64,000 bases of DNA from Pseudobdellovibrionaceae bacterium (lineage in GTDB: Bacteria; Bdellovibrionota; Bdellovibrionia; Bdellovibrionales; Bdellovibrionaceae). Positions within the stretch are counted from its first letter, which is position 1, and every line of letters begins with the position of its first letter. The stretch spans positions 1,892,565 to 1,956,564 of the forward strand of contig JAHBUV010000001.1 in assembly GCA_019637915.1 (NCBI GenBank), written 5' to 3'. The notes under the pieces are model-generated. The model was not told the DNA's origin and made no database searches. It was given only the letters and a program-made list of their open reading frames with translations. A program made the translations under genes and the position numbers. Below, one piece after another: positions 26,756 to 35,763 of this stretch.

Positions 26756-27916
26756 TTAGGGAACCAGGCTTTGCAGGGTCTGCCAGGCGCGGCGCACGTT
26801 CAAGCGGCCTTGGGTGGCGACGCGGTACTCGTGATTGGGCGTCACCGTGACGGAGCTCCAGAGCGCCTGGCGGATCTGCCCGGCGGTCGCTTGCGGCTTG
26901 GCACTCCATAAAAGGGCCGCGGCCCCCGAGACGAAGGGTGTCGCCATGCTGGTGCCGTCCATCAGGCCCGTGCCTCCGGGAATGGTGCTGAAAATGCCGG
27001 CGCCGGGCGCGGCCAGGTGCACATTGTTGAAACCGCTGTTGGACCAGCTCGCCAAAAAATCCAAAGGCGTGGAGGCGGCGATGGTGAGCTGATTGGGGAT
27101 GCGGTAAGCGGCCGGGTAAATGGGCGATCGATCGATGTCCTGTCCGTCGTTGCCCGCGGCGACCATCAGCAGGATTCCCTGCTGGCTCAGCTGGGCGAAG
27201 ACCTGCCCCAGGGTTTCGTTGCAGGAAAGGATGCCGCCCCAGCTGGCATTGATGATTTTCACGCCTTGCGAAGCCGCGTATTGCAGCGCCTTGATGGCGT
27301 CTCCCATGGAGCCGCTGCCGTTGTTGGCGATGAAGGGCGCGGGCAGGATTTTCGCCCGGGGCGCCAGCCCCTTCACGGGACCACGGGCGGGGTCCGCGGC
27401 GATGATGCCCGAGACATGCGTGCCGTGGGAACTCATCTTTTGATTGCTGTCGTCGTAGGAAATGAAGCTCTGCCCGGGGAGGGCGTTGTTGATCAACTGC
27501 GGGTGAGTGACGTCGACGCGCGAGTCGACGACACCGACGAGAACGCCTTGCCCCTGGATCCCTTCGTCCCAAAGGCTTTGCGCCTCGACGATGCTTTGGC
27601 CCCAGTCTTCGGAGGGCGTGACCTGCGGGGTGATGGCGACGGGCTGCTGAAGGGTGATGACATGGTCGTATTCCGCGCGACGGATGTCCTGCAGGTGTGC
27701 GGCGAGGAAGTCGCGTTTGAAGGCGTCGGCGTCGGGGGCCTCCTCCACGCTGACGCGGCCGTCTTCCCATTCGACGATGAAGCGGCTTTCAATGCGGCTG
27801 CTCGCGCAGACGGTGCTCGAGGATTTGCTGAGAACGGTGTCCGGGCTTTTGGAGCCGCCGCAGGCGGCGAGCATGGAAAAAAGCGCGAGACCGAAGAGTC
27901 GCTTGAAAACGTCCAT
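26756..27916 (-). CDS. Subtilisin-like serine protease lipoprotein
   Basis: 386-residue S8 peptidase. Lipoprotein signal ends LAAC with Cys19. After a short pro-region comes the catalytic domain with Asp131 (LVGVVDSRVDVTHP), His164 (SSHGTHVSGIIAADP), oxyanion Asn in VAAGNDGQD and Ser near 323 (DGTSMATPFVSGAAALL). All three triad residues are present, so it should be active. Lipid attachment implies an envelope or outer-surface location, which would suit degradation of external or periplasmic protein. Confidence 0.92.
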   Translation of the reverse strand: MDVFKRLFGLALFSMLAACGGSKSPDTVLSKSSSTVCASSRIESRFIVEWEDGRVSVEEAPDADAFKRDFLAAHLQDIRRAEYDHVITLQQPVAITPQVTPSEDWGQSIVEAQSLWDEGIQGQGVLVGVVDSRVDVTHPQLINNALPGQSFISYDDSNQKMSSHGTHVSGIIAADPARGPVKGLAPRAKILPAPFIANNGSGSMGDAIKALQYAASQGVKIINASWGGILSCNETLGQVFAQLSQQGILLMVAAGNDGQDIDRSPIYPAAYRIPNQLTIAASTPLDFLASWSNSGFNNVHLAAPGAGIFSTIPGGTGLMDGTSMATPFVSGAAALLWSAKPQATAGQIRQALWSSVTVTPNHEYRVATQGRLNVRRAWQTLQSLVP

Positions 27917-28026
27917 GTTTTCCCCTTCGGAGGTTCTGAAAGATCGGTTCCGTCAATGGGACCGAAACAGAGAACTCCGTCGGTTAGCTCTTCGGCTCAA
28001 TTTGTATTTTGTCCAAGTCCGGGACG

Positions 28027-28056
28027 AAAAAAGGCCTCAAGAGGAACCTCGAGGCC
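28027..28056 (-). terminator. Intrinsic terminator after the PfpI-like gene
   Basis: On the - strand GGCCTC-GAGG-TT-CCTC-TT-GAGGCC followed by six T (28032-28027). The stem has a 2-base bulge. It ends the deoC-deoA-punA-PfpI gene run 8 bases after the last stop. Confidence 0.8.
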
Positions 28057-28063
28057 CGTGAGA

Positions 28064-28678
28064 TCAGGTCAGAGGTCGGGTTTCCGGGCGGGCCGGCATT
28101 TTTTCCGAGGGACGCAGGTTCCGCGGCGCGTGTCGTCCTTCCGCGAACTCCTCGATCATTTTTTCATTGAAGGCATCCAGATCCTCGGGCGTGCGGCTGG
28201 TCACGAGGCCTTGGTCGGTGACGACCTCGCGGTCCACCCAGTGGGCGCCGGCGTTGATCAGGTCGGTTTTGATGCCGGGAAAAGAGGTCATGGTCCGCCC
28301 TTGGAGGCCGCCCGCTTCGATCAGGGTCTGCGGCCCGTGGCAGATGGCGGCGATGGGCTTTCCCGAGCGCACGAAGGATTTCACGAAATCCACGGCCTCT
28401 TCGCTGACGCGCAATTTGTCGGGGTTGATCACTCCCCCCGGCAGCATGAGGGCGTCGTAGTCGTCCGCGTTGGCGGCCTCGACCGTGACGTCCACGTGCA
28501 CGGAGCCGGACCAATTCCCCTTGCTCCAGCCTTTGATGCTGCCGTTCTTCAAGGAGACGACGTGCACTTCGGCGCCGGCCTCCTCCAGGGCGGTTTTCGG
28601 TTTGTCCAATTCGGATTGTTCATAGCCGTCGGCGGCCAGGATCGCGACCTTGCGGCCGGTGAGTTGAGTGTCAGACAT
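28064..28678 (-). CDS. PfpI/DJ-1 family protein (general stress protein 18-like)
   Basis: 204 residues, PfpI subfamily of the DJ-1 superfamily. Features: KVAILAADGYEQSELDKP at the N-terminus with the conserved Glu, ALMLPGGVINPDKLR, and the nucleophile elbow AAICHGPQTLIEAG with the reactive Cys and following His. Members are deglycase/protease-like or redox-protective; precise activity here is not known. ATG at 28678 follows AAAGGAGG; upstream in-frame sequence is noncoding. It follows punA by 71 bases, which contain a hairpin at 28718-28733. Confidence 0.9.
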   Translation of the reverse strand: MSDTQLTGRKVAILAADGYEQSELDKPKTALEEAGAEVHVVSLKNGSIKGWSKGNWSGSVHVDVTVEAANADDYDALMLPGGVINPDKLRVSEEAVDFVKSFVRSGKPIAAICHGPQTLIEAGGLQGRTMTSFPGIKTDLINAGAHWVDREVVTDQGLVTSRTPEDLDAFNEKMIEEFAEGRHAPRNLRPSEKMPARPETRPLT

Positions 28679-28717
28679 ACGACCTCCTTTTTGGTGGTGA
28701 TCGTAGCTTAACGCCGT

Positions 28718-28733
28718 CCCCGAAATGTCGGGG
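28718..28733. other. Hairpin between punA and the PfpI-like gene
   Basis: CCCCGA-AATG-TCGGGG forms a perfect 6-bp stem in the 71-base gap. No T tract follows on the - strand, so it is not a standard terminator; it could stabilise a processed transcript end. Confidence 0.3.
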
Positions 28734-28749
28734 GAGCTTGATGAAAACT

Positions 28750-29565
28750 TCAGATGGATTCGATGAAGTCTTTCAGGAAGAGGGTGAATTTCTGTTCCAC
28801 TTCCCGGGCGGTTTCCGTGACTTCCTCGTGGGACAGTTTGCGGCGCGAAATGCCGGCGGCGAGATTGGTGATGCAGCTCAGGGCGGCGACCCGCATGCCG
28901 AGGTGGTTGGCGGCGATGGACTCCGGGACGGTGCTCATGCCGACGGCCTTGCCGCCGATCATTTTCAGATAGCGCACTTCCGCCGGCGTTTCGTAGGTCG
29001 GACCGCTGACCGCGCAATAAACGCCCTTGTGGAAACGGGTGCCGTGCCTGTTGAAAACGACCTCCATCTTTTCGATCAGGGAGCGGTCGTAGGCCTCCGT
29101 CATGTCCGGGAAGCGCGGTCCGAGTTCTTTGATGTTCGGACCCATGAGGGGGTTCGTGCCCATGAGGTTGATGTGATCCTCGATGATCATGAAATCGCCC
29201 GCCTGCATGGTGTCGCCGAAACCGCCCGCCGAATTGGTGAGCACCATGATTTCGGCGCCGAGCAGGGCCATGGTCCGCGTCGGGAAAACGACGGTCTCCA
29301 TGCTGTGGCCCTCATAGAAATGGTTCCGCCCCTGGAGGATCGCCACCGGGTGGTCGCCGACATGCCCGAAGATCAGGTTGCCGGAGTGGCCTTCGACGGT
29401 GGGGGCGAGGAAGTTCGGGATGTCGCGGAAAGGGATGGTCGTTTCAACTTTCACTTCCTTGACGAACGCGCCGAGACCGGAACCGAGGACGATCCCGATT
29501 TTCGGTTTGATCGAGGTGCGGCTCCGGATGAAGCTGACCGTTTCTTGAAGTTTGTTGAAAACCAT
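28750..29565 (-). CDS. punA: Purine nucleoside phosphorylase (trimeric type)
   Basis: 271-residue enzyme that splits purine nucleosides with phosphate into base and ribose-1-phosphate. The trimeric PNP signature is clear: IGIVLGSGLGAFV phosphate loop, EGHSGNLIFG, LTNSAGGFGD with the base-binding region, and SGPTYETPAEVRYLKMIG. It follows the thymidine phosphorylase gene by 10 bases, in a nucleoside-salvage operon deoC-deoA-punA. Confidence 0.95.
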   Translation of the reverse strand: MVFNKLQETVSFIRSRTSIKPKIGIVLGSGLGAFVKEVKVETTIPFRDIPNFLAPTVEGHSGNLIFGHVGDHPVAILQGRNHFYEGHSMETVVFPTRTMALLGAEIMVLTNSAGGFGDTMQAGDFMIIEDHINLMGTNPLMGPNIKELGPRFPDMTEAYDRSLIEKMEVVFNRHGTRFHKGVYCAVSGPTYETPAEVRYLKMIGGKAVGMSTVPESIAANHLGMRVAALSCITNLAAGISRRKLSHEEVTETAREVEQKFTLFLKDFIESI

Positions 29566-29575
29566 TCCCGTGCCC

Positions 29576-30877
29576 TCAAGACAAAGTTTTCAATATCAGA
29601 ACCGGCGAGGAAATCTTTTGCAAGGAATAAGTCACGGCTTTTTGTAAGCGTTTGGTTGCCTCGGGAAAGGGCGTTTCGTCATCCCCGTGGACGGTGAAAA
29701 GCGTTTCGCCTTTTTTGACGCTTTCGCCGATCCGGCGATGGAACTCGATTCCGGCCACGGGATCGACGGGGTCTTCGGCGCGGGCGCGCCCGGCGCGCAA
29801 CAAAACCCCGGTGTAACCGACGGCCTCGGTGTCGAAGGCGGCGATGAAACCATCCTGCGTGGCGGGGACGGGATGTGACTTTTTCGCCCGCGGCAGTTCC
29901 GCCAGGCGCCCGCCGTGCAAGCGGCAAAGCTCCTCGAATTTCGCGAGGGCGCGCCCGGAAACCAGGGTCTCCTCGGCGATCCGGTAAGCCCCTTCCCGCG
30001 TGCCCCCCTGGCCCGCGAGCAGCAGCATGTCCGCGGAGAGGCGCAGGCTCAGCTCGCGCGTGTCCTCGGTAAGGGGGTGGCGTTGGTTTTTCATGATCTC
30101 CACGCACTCCTGGATCTCCAGCGCGTTTCCGGCGTAGCGTCCCAGGGGCTGGTTCATGTCCGTCAGCAAGGCGGAGACTTTTTTGCCGTAAAGCCTGGCC
30201 ACGTCCATCAGCAGCAGCGCGAGTTCTTCCGCTTTTTCGGCGCTTTTCATGAAGGCGCCGCTGCCGAATTTCACGTCGAGGACGAGGCCGTCGATGCCCT
30301 CCGCCAGTTTCTTCGAGAGGATGCTCGCGCAGATGAGGGGCAGGCTCTCCACGGTGGCCGTAACATCGCGCAGGGCGTAGATTTTCCGGTCGGCGGGGCA
30401 AATTTCCGGGGTTTGCCCGATGAAGCAGATGTCGTGCTCGCGAACCGCCCGGACGAACTGTTCGAGCGAGAAATGGATATTGAAGCCGGGAATGCTCTCC
30501 AGTTTGTCCAGGGTCCCGCCCGTGTGGCCGAGGCCGCGCCCGGAAATCATCGGGACGGCGACGCCGCAGGCGGCGACGATCGGGCCTAAAATCAGACTGG
30601 TTTTATCGCCCACGCCGCCGGTGCTGTGCTTGTCCACCTTGAAGCCGGGGACGGAGGACAGATCGACCACTTTTCCCGAATGCAGCATCGCGCGGGTGAG
30701 GGTGAGGGTCTCGGCATGGCTCATGCCCTGGAAGAAAATCGCCATGAGCAGCGCCGACATCTGGTAATCGGGGATGGAACCTCGCGTGTAACCGTCGATG
30801 AAACGCTCGATCTCCGCGTCCGTCAGCTCGGCGCCGCCGCGCTTTTTCTTGATCACTTCCACGGGAAGAAACGACAT
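29576..30877 (-). CDS. deoA: Thymidine / pyrimidine-nucleoside phosphorylase
   Basis: 433 residues. The family signature SGRGLGHTGGTLDKLESIPG is present, with KHSTGGVGDKTSL for phosphate and LDVKFGSGAFMKS. The enzyme releases thymine or uracil and (deoxy)ribose-1-phosphate. ATG at 30877 shares one base with the deoC stop (TGATG), so translation is likely coupled. Thymidine-specific versus broad pyrimidine specificity cannot be told. Confidence 0.93.
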   Translation of the reverse strand: MSFLPVEVIKKKRGGAELTDAEIERFIDGYTRGSIPDYQMSALLMAIFFQGMSHAETLTLTRAMLHSGKVVDLSSVPGFKVDKHSTGGVGDKTSLILGPIVAACGVAVPMISGRGLGHTGGTLDKLESIPGFNIHFSLEQFVRAVREHDICFIGQTPEICPADRKIYALRDVTATVESLPLICASILSKKLAEGIDGLVLDVKFGSGAFMKSAEKAEELALLLMDVARLYGKKVSALLTDMNQPLGRYAGNALEIQECVEIMKNQRHPLTEDTRELSLRLSADMLLLAGQGGTREGAYRIAEETLVSGRALAKFEELCRLHGGRLAELPRAKKSHPVPATQDGFIAAFDTEAVGYTGVLLRAGRARAEDPVDPVAGIEFHRRIGESVKKGETLFTVHGDDETPFPEATKRLQKAVTYSLQKISSPVLILKTLS

Positions 30878-31548
30878 CAGTAGCCCCCGCCGCTTTGCAG
30901 GCCTTGAACGATGGCGACGCCGGAGCTCGTGCCCAGGCGCGTGGCGCCGGCCTCCAGCAGGGCTTGGGCGGCGGCCAGATCGCGCACGCCGCCGCTCGCT
31001 TTGACTTCGCAGTCGTCGCCCACGGCGTTTTTCATCAAACGGACGTCCTCGACGGTGGCGCCGCCGCCGCCGAATCCCGTGCAGGTCTTGACGAAAGCGG
31101 CCCCCGCGTCGCGGCTGAGCTCGCAGGCGATCACTTTCTCCTCCTCCGTCAGCAGGGCGGTTTCCAGGATGACTTTGACGGGGGCGCCGGCCGCCGCCTG
31201 AACGACGGAAGCGATATCGAGGGAGACCTCTTTCAGCTTGCGGTCCTTCAGCGCGCCGATCGGCAGGACCATGTCGATTTCCTTGGCGCCCAGCTCGACC
31301 GCGCGCCGGGCCTCGAAGGCCTTGGACACCGGATCCATGGCCCCCAAGGGGAATCCCACCACGGCGGCGATCTTGACCTGGGAGTCCTTGAGCTCGCGCG
31401 CGCACAGCGAGACGAAGCGTGAATTCACGCAGACGGCGTAAAAACCGTGGTCCCGCGCCTCCTGGCACAGCTTGAGGATGTCCTTTTCCGTGGCGTCCGG
31501 TTTGAGAAGGGTGTGGTCGATCCGTCGCGCGATTTCTTGCGGCGTCAT
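30877..31548 (-). CDS. deoC: Deoxyribose-phosphate aldolase
   Basis: 223-residue class I aldolase cleaving deoxyribose-5-phosphate to glyceraldehyde-3-phosphate and acetaldehyde. Residues: [13 protein letters not shown]-terminus, Schiff-base Lys in [16 protein letters not shown], and [13 protein letters not shown] with the second active-site Lys. First gene of the nucleoside catabolic operon; ATG follows GGAGG closely (4 bases). Promoter at 31572-31600. Confidence 0.96.
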   Translation of the reverse strand: MTPQEIARRIDHTLLKPDATEKDILKLCQEARDHGFYAVCVNSRFVSLCARELKDSQVKIAAVVGFPLGAMDPVSKAFEARRAVELGAKEIDMVLPIGALKDRKLKEVSLDIASVVQAAAGAPVKVILETALLTEEEKVIACELSRDAGAAFVKTCTGFGGGGATVEDVRLMKNAVGDDCEVKASGGVRDLAAAQALLEAGATRLGTSSGVAIVQGLQSGGGY

Positions 31549-31571
31549 GGGGCCTCCGAGGAAAACACTTG

Positions 31572-31600
31572 AAGTTATCCCCCGGCGCCGCCAATGTCAA
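31572..31600 (-). promoter_or_regulatory. Promoter of the deoC-deoA-punA operon
   Basis: On the - strand: perfect -35 TTGACA (31600-31595), 17-base spacer, weak -10 TAACTT (31577-31572). It lies in the 69-base gap between divergent genes. The weak -10 may reflect a need for an activator. Confidence 0.45.
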
Positions 31601-31617
31601 AAGCGGGAGGTCGCACC

Positions 31618-31959
31618 ATGAAGCTCATTGTTTTTTCCCTTTGCGCGATGCTGGCGGTTTCGACGGTGCACGCGCAAACGTCGGCGACCTCCAATGAAAC
31701 CCTGCGCTCCTGGAAACGGGGGACGGCGATCGTGCTGTTCGCCGGCGTGGGCGGCGGCATCCTGGGCCTCAGCACGCTGAGCTTTCACGGCCAGCCCCAA
31801 GAGCACACGTCGAACATCACGACGGGGGCGCTGCTGGGCGTCCTCGGCGGTCTCGGTTACGTTTTTTGGGAATCGAACCGCGCGCCGGCGCCTTCGACCT
31901 GGAGCCTCGCCGTCACGCGGGAAGGCGATCCGGCGCTGGCCTACCATTTGAGCTTCTAG
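31618..31959 (+). CDS. Small exported membrane protein, unknown
   Basis: 113 residues. A signal peptide (MKLIVFSLCAMLAVSTVHAQ) ends with an AXA-like site; two further hydrophobic stretches follow (AIVLFAGVGGGILGLSTLS and ALLGVLGGLGYVFW), so it may be a small two-helix envelope protein, and the C-terminus is beta-like. ATG at 31618 follows GGGAGG; an in-frame ATG eight codons earlier has no site. Its stop overlaps that of pilT from the other strand. Family not recognised. Confidence 0.7.
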   Translation: MKLIVFSLCAMLAVSTVHAQTSATSNETLRSWKRGTAIVLFAGVGGGILGLSTLSFHGQPQEHTSNITTGALLGVLGGLGYVFWESNRAPAPSTWSLAVTREGDPALAYHLSF

Positions 31960-33059
31960 CCGGTCTTCGAGCCGTTGCCGCCGCCGCCGACGCTTCCCAC
32001 GGAGGTTTTCGCGGCGATGGTTTCCGTCTCTTTCCCGAGGAAAGAGCGGGCGTCGTGGATCGAGATTTTGCCCTTGCGGACCAGATCATCGATGTATTTC
32101 TCGAACAGAACCATGCCGGAATTTTGTCCCGCGGTCTGGATGGCGGAGGGGATCTGGTGGATCTTGCCCTCGCGAATCAGGTTGGAGACGGCTTTGGTGT
32201 TGCGCATGATTTCATAGGCGGCGATGCGACCCTGGCCGTCGGCCCGGGCGAACAGGGTCTGCGCGATCACGCCACGCAGGGACTCGGCCAGCATGGTGCG
32301 GATCTGGGCTTGCTGACCGGCGGGGAAAACGTCGATGATCCGGTCGATGGTTTTGGCGGCGGAATTGGTGTGCAAGGTGCCGAAGACGACGTGGCCGGTT
32401 TCGGCCGCGGTCAGGGCGAGGGAGATCGTTTCCAAATCCCGCAATTCACCCACCAGCAGGATGTCCGGGTCTTCGCGCAAGGCGGCTTTCAGGGCGTTGG
32501 CGAAAGACTTCGTGTGGCTGCCAACTTCCCGCTGGTTGATCAGGCACTTGATGTTCGGATGCACGAATTCGATCGGGTCCTCGACGGTGATGACGTGGCA
32601 CTCGCGGGTCATGTTGATGTGATGCATGAGCGCCGCGAGCGTCGTCGACTTCCCGGAGCCGGTGGGACCGGTCACCAGGATCAAACCCTTGTCGCAATCG
32701 ATCATGTCCATGATGGCCGGGGACAGGCCGAGTTCCTGGGCGGTGAGGATTTTTTCCGGGATGATCCGGAACACCCCGCCCAGGCCCTTGCGTTGCATGA
32801 AGACGTTGCAGCGGAAGCGGCCGACACCTTGCAGAGTGTAGGCGCAATCGAGCTCCCACTTCTCGACGAAGACGCGCTTTTGCTTCTCGGAGAGGATCTC
32901 GAAAATCAAACCCTGCACGTCCTGGCTGCTGAGCTCGCGGTAGTTCAGGGGAACCATGTTGCCGTGAATGCGAAGAAAAGGGGGGGCGCCACTGGTGATG
33001 TGGAGATCGGAGGCCCCTTGTTCGACCATCAATTTGAAAAGCTCATCGATCGTTGCCAT
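31956..33059 (-). CDS. pilT: Type IV pilus retraction ATPase PilT
   Basis: 367-residue hexameric ATPase that depolymerises type IV pili. Walker A GPTGSGKSTTLAALM near residue 131, Asp box TVEDPIEFVHPN, Walker B AALREDPDILLVGELRDLET, and the PilT-typical His box GHVVFGTLHTNSA. The C-terminus is Gly/Ser-rich after the AIRAG-like region (here IREGKIHQIPSAIQTAG). PilT has IREGK where PilB does not, supporting the retraction motor call. No other type IV pilus gene is next to it. Confidence 0.94.
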   Translation of the reverse strand: MATIDELFKLMVEQGASDLHITSGAPPFLRIHGNMVPLNYRELSSQDVQGLIFEILSEKQKRVFVEKWELDCAYTLQGVGRFRCNVFMQRKGLGGVFRIIPEKILTAQELGLSPAIMDMIDCDKGLILVTGPTGSGKSTTLAALMHHINMTRECHVITVEDPIEFVHPNIKCLINQREVGSHTKSFANALKAALREDPDILLVGELRDLETISLALTAAETGHVVFGTLHTNSAAKTIDRIIDVFPAGQQAQIRTMLAESLRGVIAQTLFARADGQGRIAAYEIMRNTKAVSNLIREGKIHQIPSAIQTAGQNSGMVLFEKYIDDLVRKGKISIHDARSFLGKETETIAAKTSVGSVGGGGNGSKTG

Positions 33060-33148
33060 GTCGTCTTTATCGGCGAAGAAGCTTTCAAAACTTAAATCTT
33101 ATTGCCCAAGTGGGAGGTTCTGGACTAATGACCTGAGGAGGAGCATGC

Positions 33149-34684
33149 ATGTCGGCTGAGATTCTCATCAACGTCCGTCCCCAGGAAACACGAGTGGCCT
33201 ACGTCGAGGCCGGTGTCCTCACGGATCTCAAGATCGAGCGCAAGACCTCCCCGACTTTGGTGGGCTCCATCCACCGCGGCACCGTGATCCGCGTCCTCCC
33301 CGGCATGCAGGCGGCCTTCGTTGACATCGGCCTGGACAAAGCGGCCTTTCTTTACGTCGGCGATATCCGCGAAGACCTGGATTCGGACTCTTATCCCTAT
33401 TCGGACATGGACCGGGACGAACCGCTCACCACCGACGACGCGGACGATGACAAACTTCCCACCTCCCACTCGGGGCACAAAACCCCGATCCAGGATCTGC
33501 TTAAAGAGGGGCAGGCGATCCTCGTGCAGGTGGCGAAAGATCCCCTGGGCACGAAAGGCGCCCGGCTGACCACGCACATCTCCCTGCCGGGTCGTTTCGT
33601 CGTGTACCTGCCGACCGTCCGCCACCTGGGCATTTCACGTCGCATCGAGGGTGAAAACGAACGCGAGCGCCTGCGCAAATCGGTGCAGAAGATGAATCCC
33701 CCCGGCGGCGTGATCGTGCGGACCGCCGGCGAGGGCGCCACGGACGAGCAGCTGAAGAGCGACATCGAGTACCTCGACCGCCTGTCGAAGGAGATCTTCA
33801 AAAACTACGAAAAGAAAAAAGCGCCGGGCATGATCCACCAGGAGCTCGACGTCGAGTTGCGCGCCCTGCGCGACCTGATGAACGAAGACGTCTCCACCGT
33901 GTGGGTGGACGATGTCGAGGTTCACAAAAAAGTCGTCAAGTTCGTGAACCAGCTGATGCCGAAGTACAAGCAGAACATCGTTCTGTATGAGGAGAAAAAG
34001 CCCCTCTTCGACCTGTACGACGTCGACATGGAGATCTCGCGCTCCATGGACCGCAAGATCTGGCTGAAATCCGGCGGCTACATCGTCATCGACGAGGCGG
34101 AAGCCCTGGTCGTCATCGACGTGAACACGGGCCGTTTCGTCGGCAAAAAAGATCTCGAGGACACCATCCTGAAAACGAACCTCGAGGCCGTGCGCGAGAT
34201 CGCCCACCAGCTGCGCATCCGCAACTGCGGCGGCATCATCATCATCGACTTCATCGACATGGAGAAGGAATCCCACCGAGAGAAAGTCCTCGACGCCCTC
34301 AAAGAGGAGGTCGTGAAGGACCGCGCCCGCACCAACGTCATGTCGATGTCGTCCCTGGGGCTCGTGGAGATGACCCGCAAGCGCATCCGCCCGAGCCTGA
34401 TCAAAACCCTGTGCGAACCCTGCGCCTACTGCGAGGGCAAAGGCTACGTGAAGCGCAAATCCACGGTGGCGAACGAAATCTTCCGCGAGTTGGAACGGGA
34501 GATCGGCAATCTGCTGGGTAAAAAAACCAATATCGTCATCCATTGCCATGGCGAAGTGGCCGATTGGATCTACGAGACGGAAGGCGACACCCTGGAGCAC
34601 ATCGAGCAAAAGTTGGAGCGTTCCATCGCTTTCAAAATCGAACCGCAATATCACGTTGAACAGTACGAAATTTTTTACGTATAA
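33149..34684 (+). CDS. rng: Ribonuclease G/E family endoribonuclease
   Basis: 511 residues, RNase G-sized. An S1 domain near the N-terminus (TVIRVLPGMQAAFVDIGLDK) carries an acidic, probably disordered insert of about 40 residues (DSDSYPYSDMDRDEP and following). The catalytic core has the metal-binding Asp in LVVIDVNTGRFVGK and IIIIDFIDME, and the zinc-link cysteines CEPCAYC. Acts in rRNA maturation and mRNA decay. ATG at 33149 follows GAGGAGGAG. The promoter of rplU lies across its stop codon. Confidence 0.93.
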   Translation: MSAEILINVRPQETRVAYVEAGVLTDLKIERKTSPTLVGSIHRGTVIRVLPGMQAAFVDIGLDKAAFLYVGDIREDLDSDSYPYSDMDRDEPLTTDDADDDKLPTSHSGHKTPIQDLLKEGQAILVQVAKDPLGTKGARLTTHISLPGRFVVYLPTVRHLGISRRIEGENERERLRKSVQKMNPPGGVIVRTAGEGATDEQLKSDIEYLDRLSKEIFKNYEKKKAPGMIHQELDVELRALRDLMNEDVSTVWVDDVEVHKKVVKFVNQLMPKYKQNIVLYEEKKPLFDLYDVDMEISRSMDRKIWLKSGGYIVIDEAEALVVIDVNTGRFVGKKDLEDTILKTNLEAVREIAHQLRIRNCGGIIIIDFIDMEKESHREKVLDALKEEVVKDRARTNVMSMSSLGLVEMTRKRIRPSLIKTLCEPCAYCEGKGYVKRKSTVANEIFRELEREIGNLLGKKTNIVIHCHGEVADWIYETEGDTLEHIEQKLERSIAFKIEPQYHVEQYEIFYV

Positions 34685-34685
34685 T
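34656..34685 (+). promoter_or_regulatory. Promoter of rplU-rpmA inside the 3' end of rng
   Basis: -35 TTGAAC (34656-34661), 18-base spacer, perfect -10 TATAAT (34680-34685) that includes the rng stop codon. It gives a leader of about 155 bases before rplU. A second -35-like TTGACA at 34783-34788 lacks a convincing -10. Confidence 0.55.
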
Positions 34686-34847
34686 GACGCGATTTCAGAT
34701 AGTTAGGATCTGATGGTCGGTTTCCCGGACGACCCGGGGAATGTGAGAATCGCACCAATGCCTCTTTTTTCAGCCAGATCGGTTGACAACTCCCGGCATG
34801 AAGTGGCATTTACCTTTGGCTTATCCAAGAATTTTGGGGGTTTTTAC

Positions 34848-35426
34848 ATGTACGCAATCATCCGCACCGGTGGAAAACAATATACCGTTAAACCCGGTGA
34901 CGTCGTTCAGGTCGGCAAGCTGGAGCAGGATCTCGGATCCGAATTCTCCATCAGCGAAGTGCTGCTGATCGGCGGCGACAACACGCAAATCGGCGCCCCG
35001 CTCGTCAAAGACGCGACCGTCACCGTGGTCGTGACCAAACAAGCCAAAACGCGCAAGTTGGACGTTTTCAAAAAGAAGCGTCGTCACTCTTACCGCAAAT
35101 GGAACACGCACCGTCAGGACTTCACGGAGCTTTTCGTGAAGGGCATCTCTTTCGGCGGCAAAACGGCGAAAGCCGAAACCGAGCCGAAAGTCTCCGACGT
35201 CGCCGCTCAACGCGTGGAGCGCATTCAGCAAAAACAAGCTGATTCCCGCGCCCGCGCCGAAGCTCGTGGCGAAGTCGCCGAGACCCTGAAGGCCGAAGCC
35301 AAAAAGTCCGTGGCCAAGAAGAAGACCGCGAAAAAAGCCGCTCCGAAAAAAGCCGGCAAGAAAACCGTGGCCAAGAAAAAAACCGGCGCGAAAAAAACCG
35401 CCAAAAAAACCAGCAAAAAAGCTTAA
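34848..35426 (+). CDS. rplU: 50S ribosomal protein L21 with long Lys/Ala-rich tail
   Basis: The first ~103 residues are ordinary L21 (MYAIIRTGGKQYTVKPGDVV; FKKKRRHSYRKWNTHRQDFT). The chain continues to 192 residues with a charged segment (VSDVAAQRVERIQQKQADSR) and then about 40 residues of Lys/Ala/Thr repeats such as KKKTAKKAAPKKAGKK, like histone H1. Usual L21 proteins end near residue 103. ATG at 34848 follows GGGGG at 7 bases. The frame is open from 34713 but that part is leader. Confidence 0.95.
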   Translation: MYAIIRTGGKQYTVKPGDVVQVGKLEQDLGSEFSISEVLLIGGDNTQIGAPLVKDATVTVVVTKQAKTRKLDVFKKKRRHSYRKWNTHRQDFTELFVKGISFGGKTAKAETEPKVSDVAAQRVERIQQKQADSRARAEARGEVAETLKAEAKKSVAKKKTAKKAAPKKAGKKTVAKKKTGAKKTAKKTSKKA

Positions 35427-35443
35427 TCGACTGAGGTGACATC

Positions 35444-35704
35444 ATGGCAAGTAAGAAGGCCGGTGGCAGTACAAAGAACGGACGGGATTCACAGAGTAAA
35501 CGCCTGGGCGTGAAACGCTTCGGCGGCGAAGCCGTCCTCCCGGGAACGATCATCATCCGCCAACGCGGCACCAAGTACCACTTGGGCACGAACGTGAAAA
35601 TGGGCCGTGACCACACGATCTATTCCGTGATCGAAGGCGTGGTGAAGTTCGAACGCGAAAACAAAGAGCGTTTCAAAGTCAGCGTTTACCCGAAAGCCGG
35701 GTAA
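35444..35704 (+). CDS. rpmA: 50S ribosomal protein L27
   Basis: 86 residues. The N-terminus [20 protein letters not shown] reaches the peptidyl transferase centre in known ribosomes; [21 protein letters not shown] and the C-terminal beta domain are standard. There is no N-terminal extension requiring cleavage as in Firmicutes. It follows rplU by 17 bases and is followed by a terminator. Confidence 0.97.
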   Translation: MASKKAGGSTKNGRDSQSKRLGVKRFGGEAVLPGTIIIRQRGTKYHLGTNVKMGRDHTIYSVIEGVVKFERENKERFKVSVYPKAG

Positions 35705-35763
35705 CCGAAGTTTCCTTCGTCCGACGAAGGTCTTTGCGCTGCAAGAGCGAATTTCCAAAGGAG

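Noticed and set aside
21794-26911. A 1705-codon open frame on the + strand opposite the carboxylase genes and asnS
   Set aside because: It is antisense to four well-supported genes. Its composition is that of a GC-rich shadow frame (Val, Asp, His, Gly, Arg rich) with no family motif.
34783-34812. TTGACA box close to rplU as a second promoter
   Set aside because: No -10 with more than about two matching bases at 16-18 bases distance.
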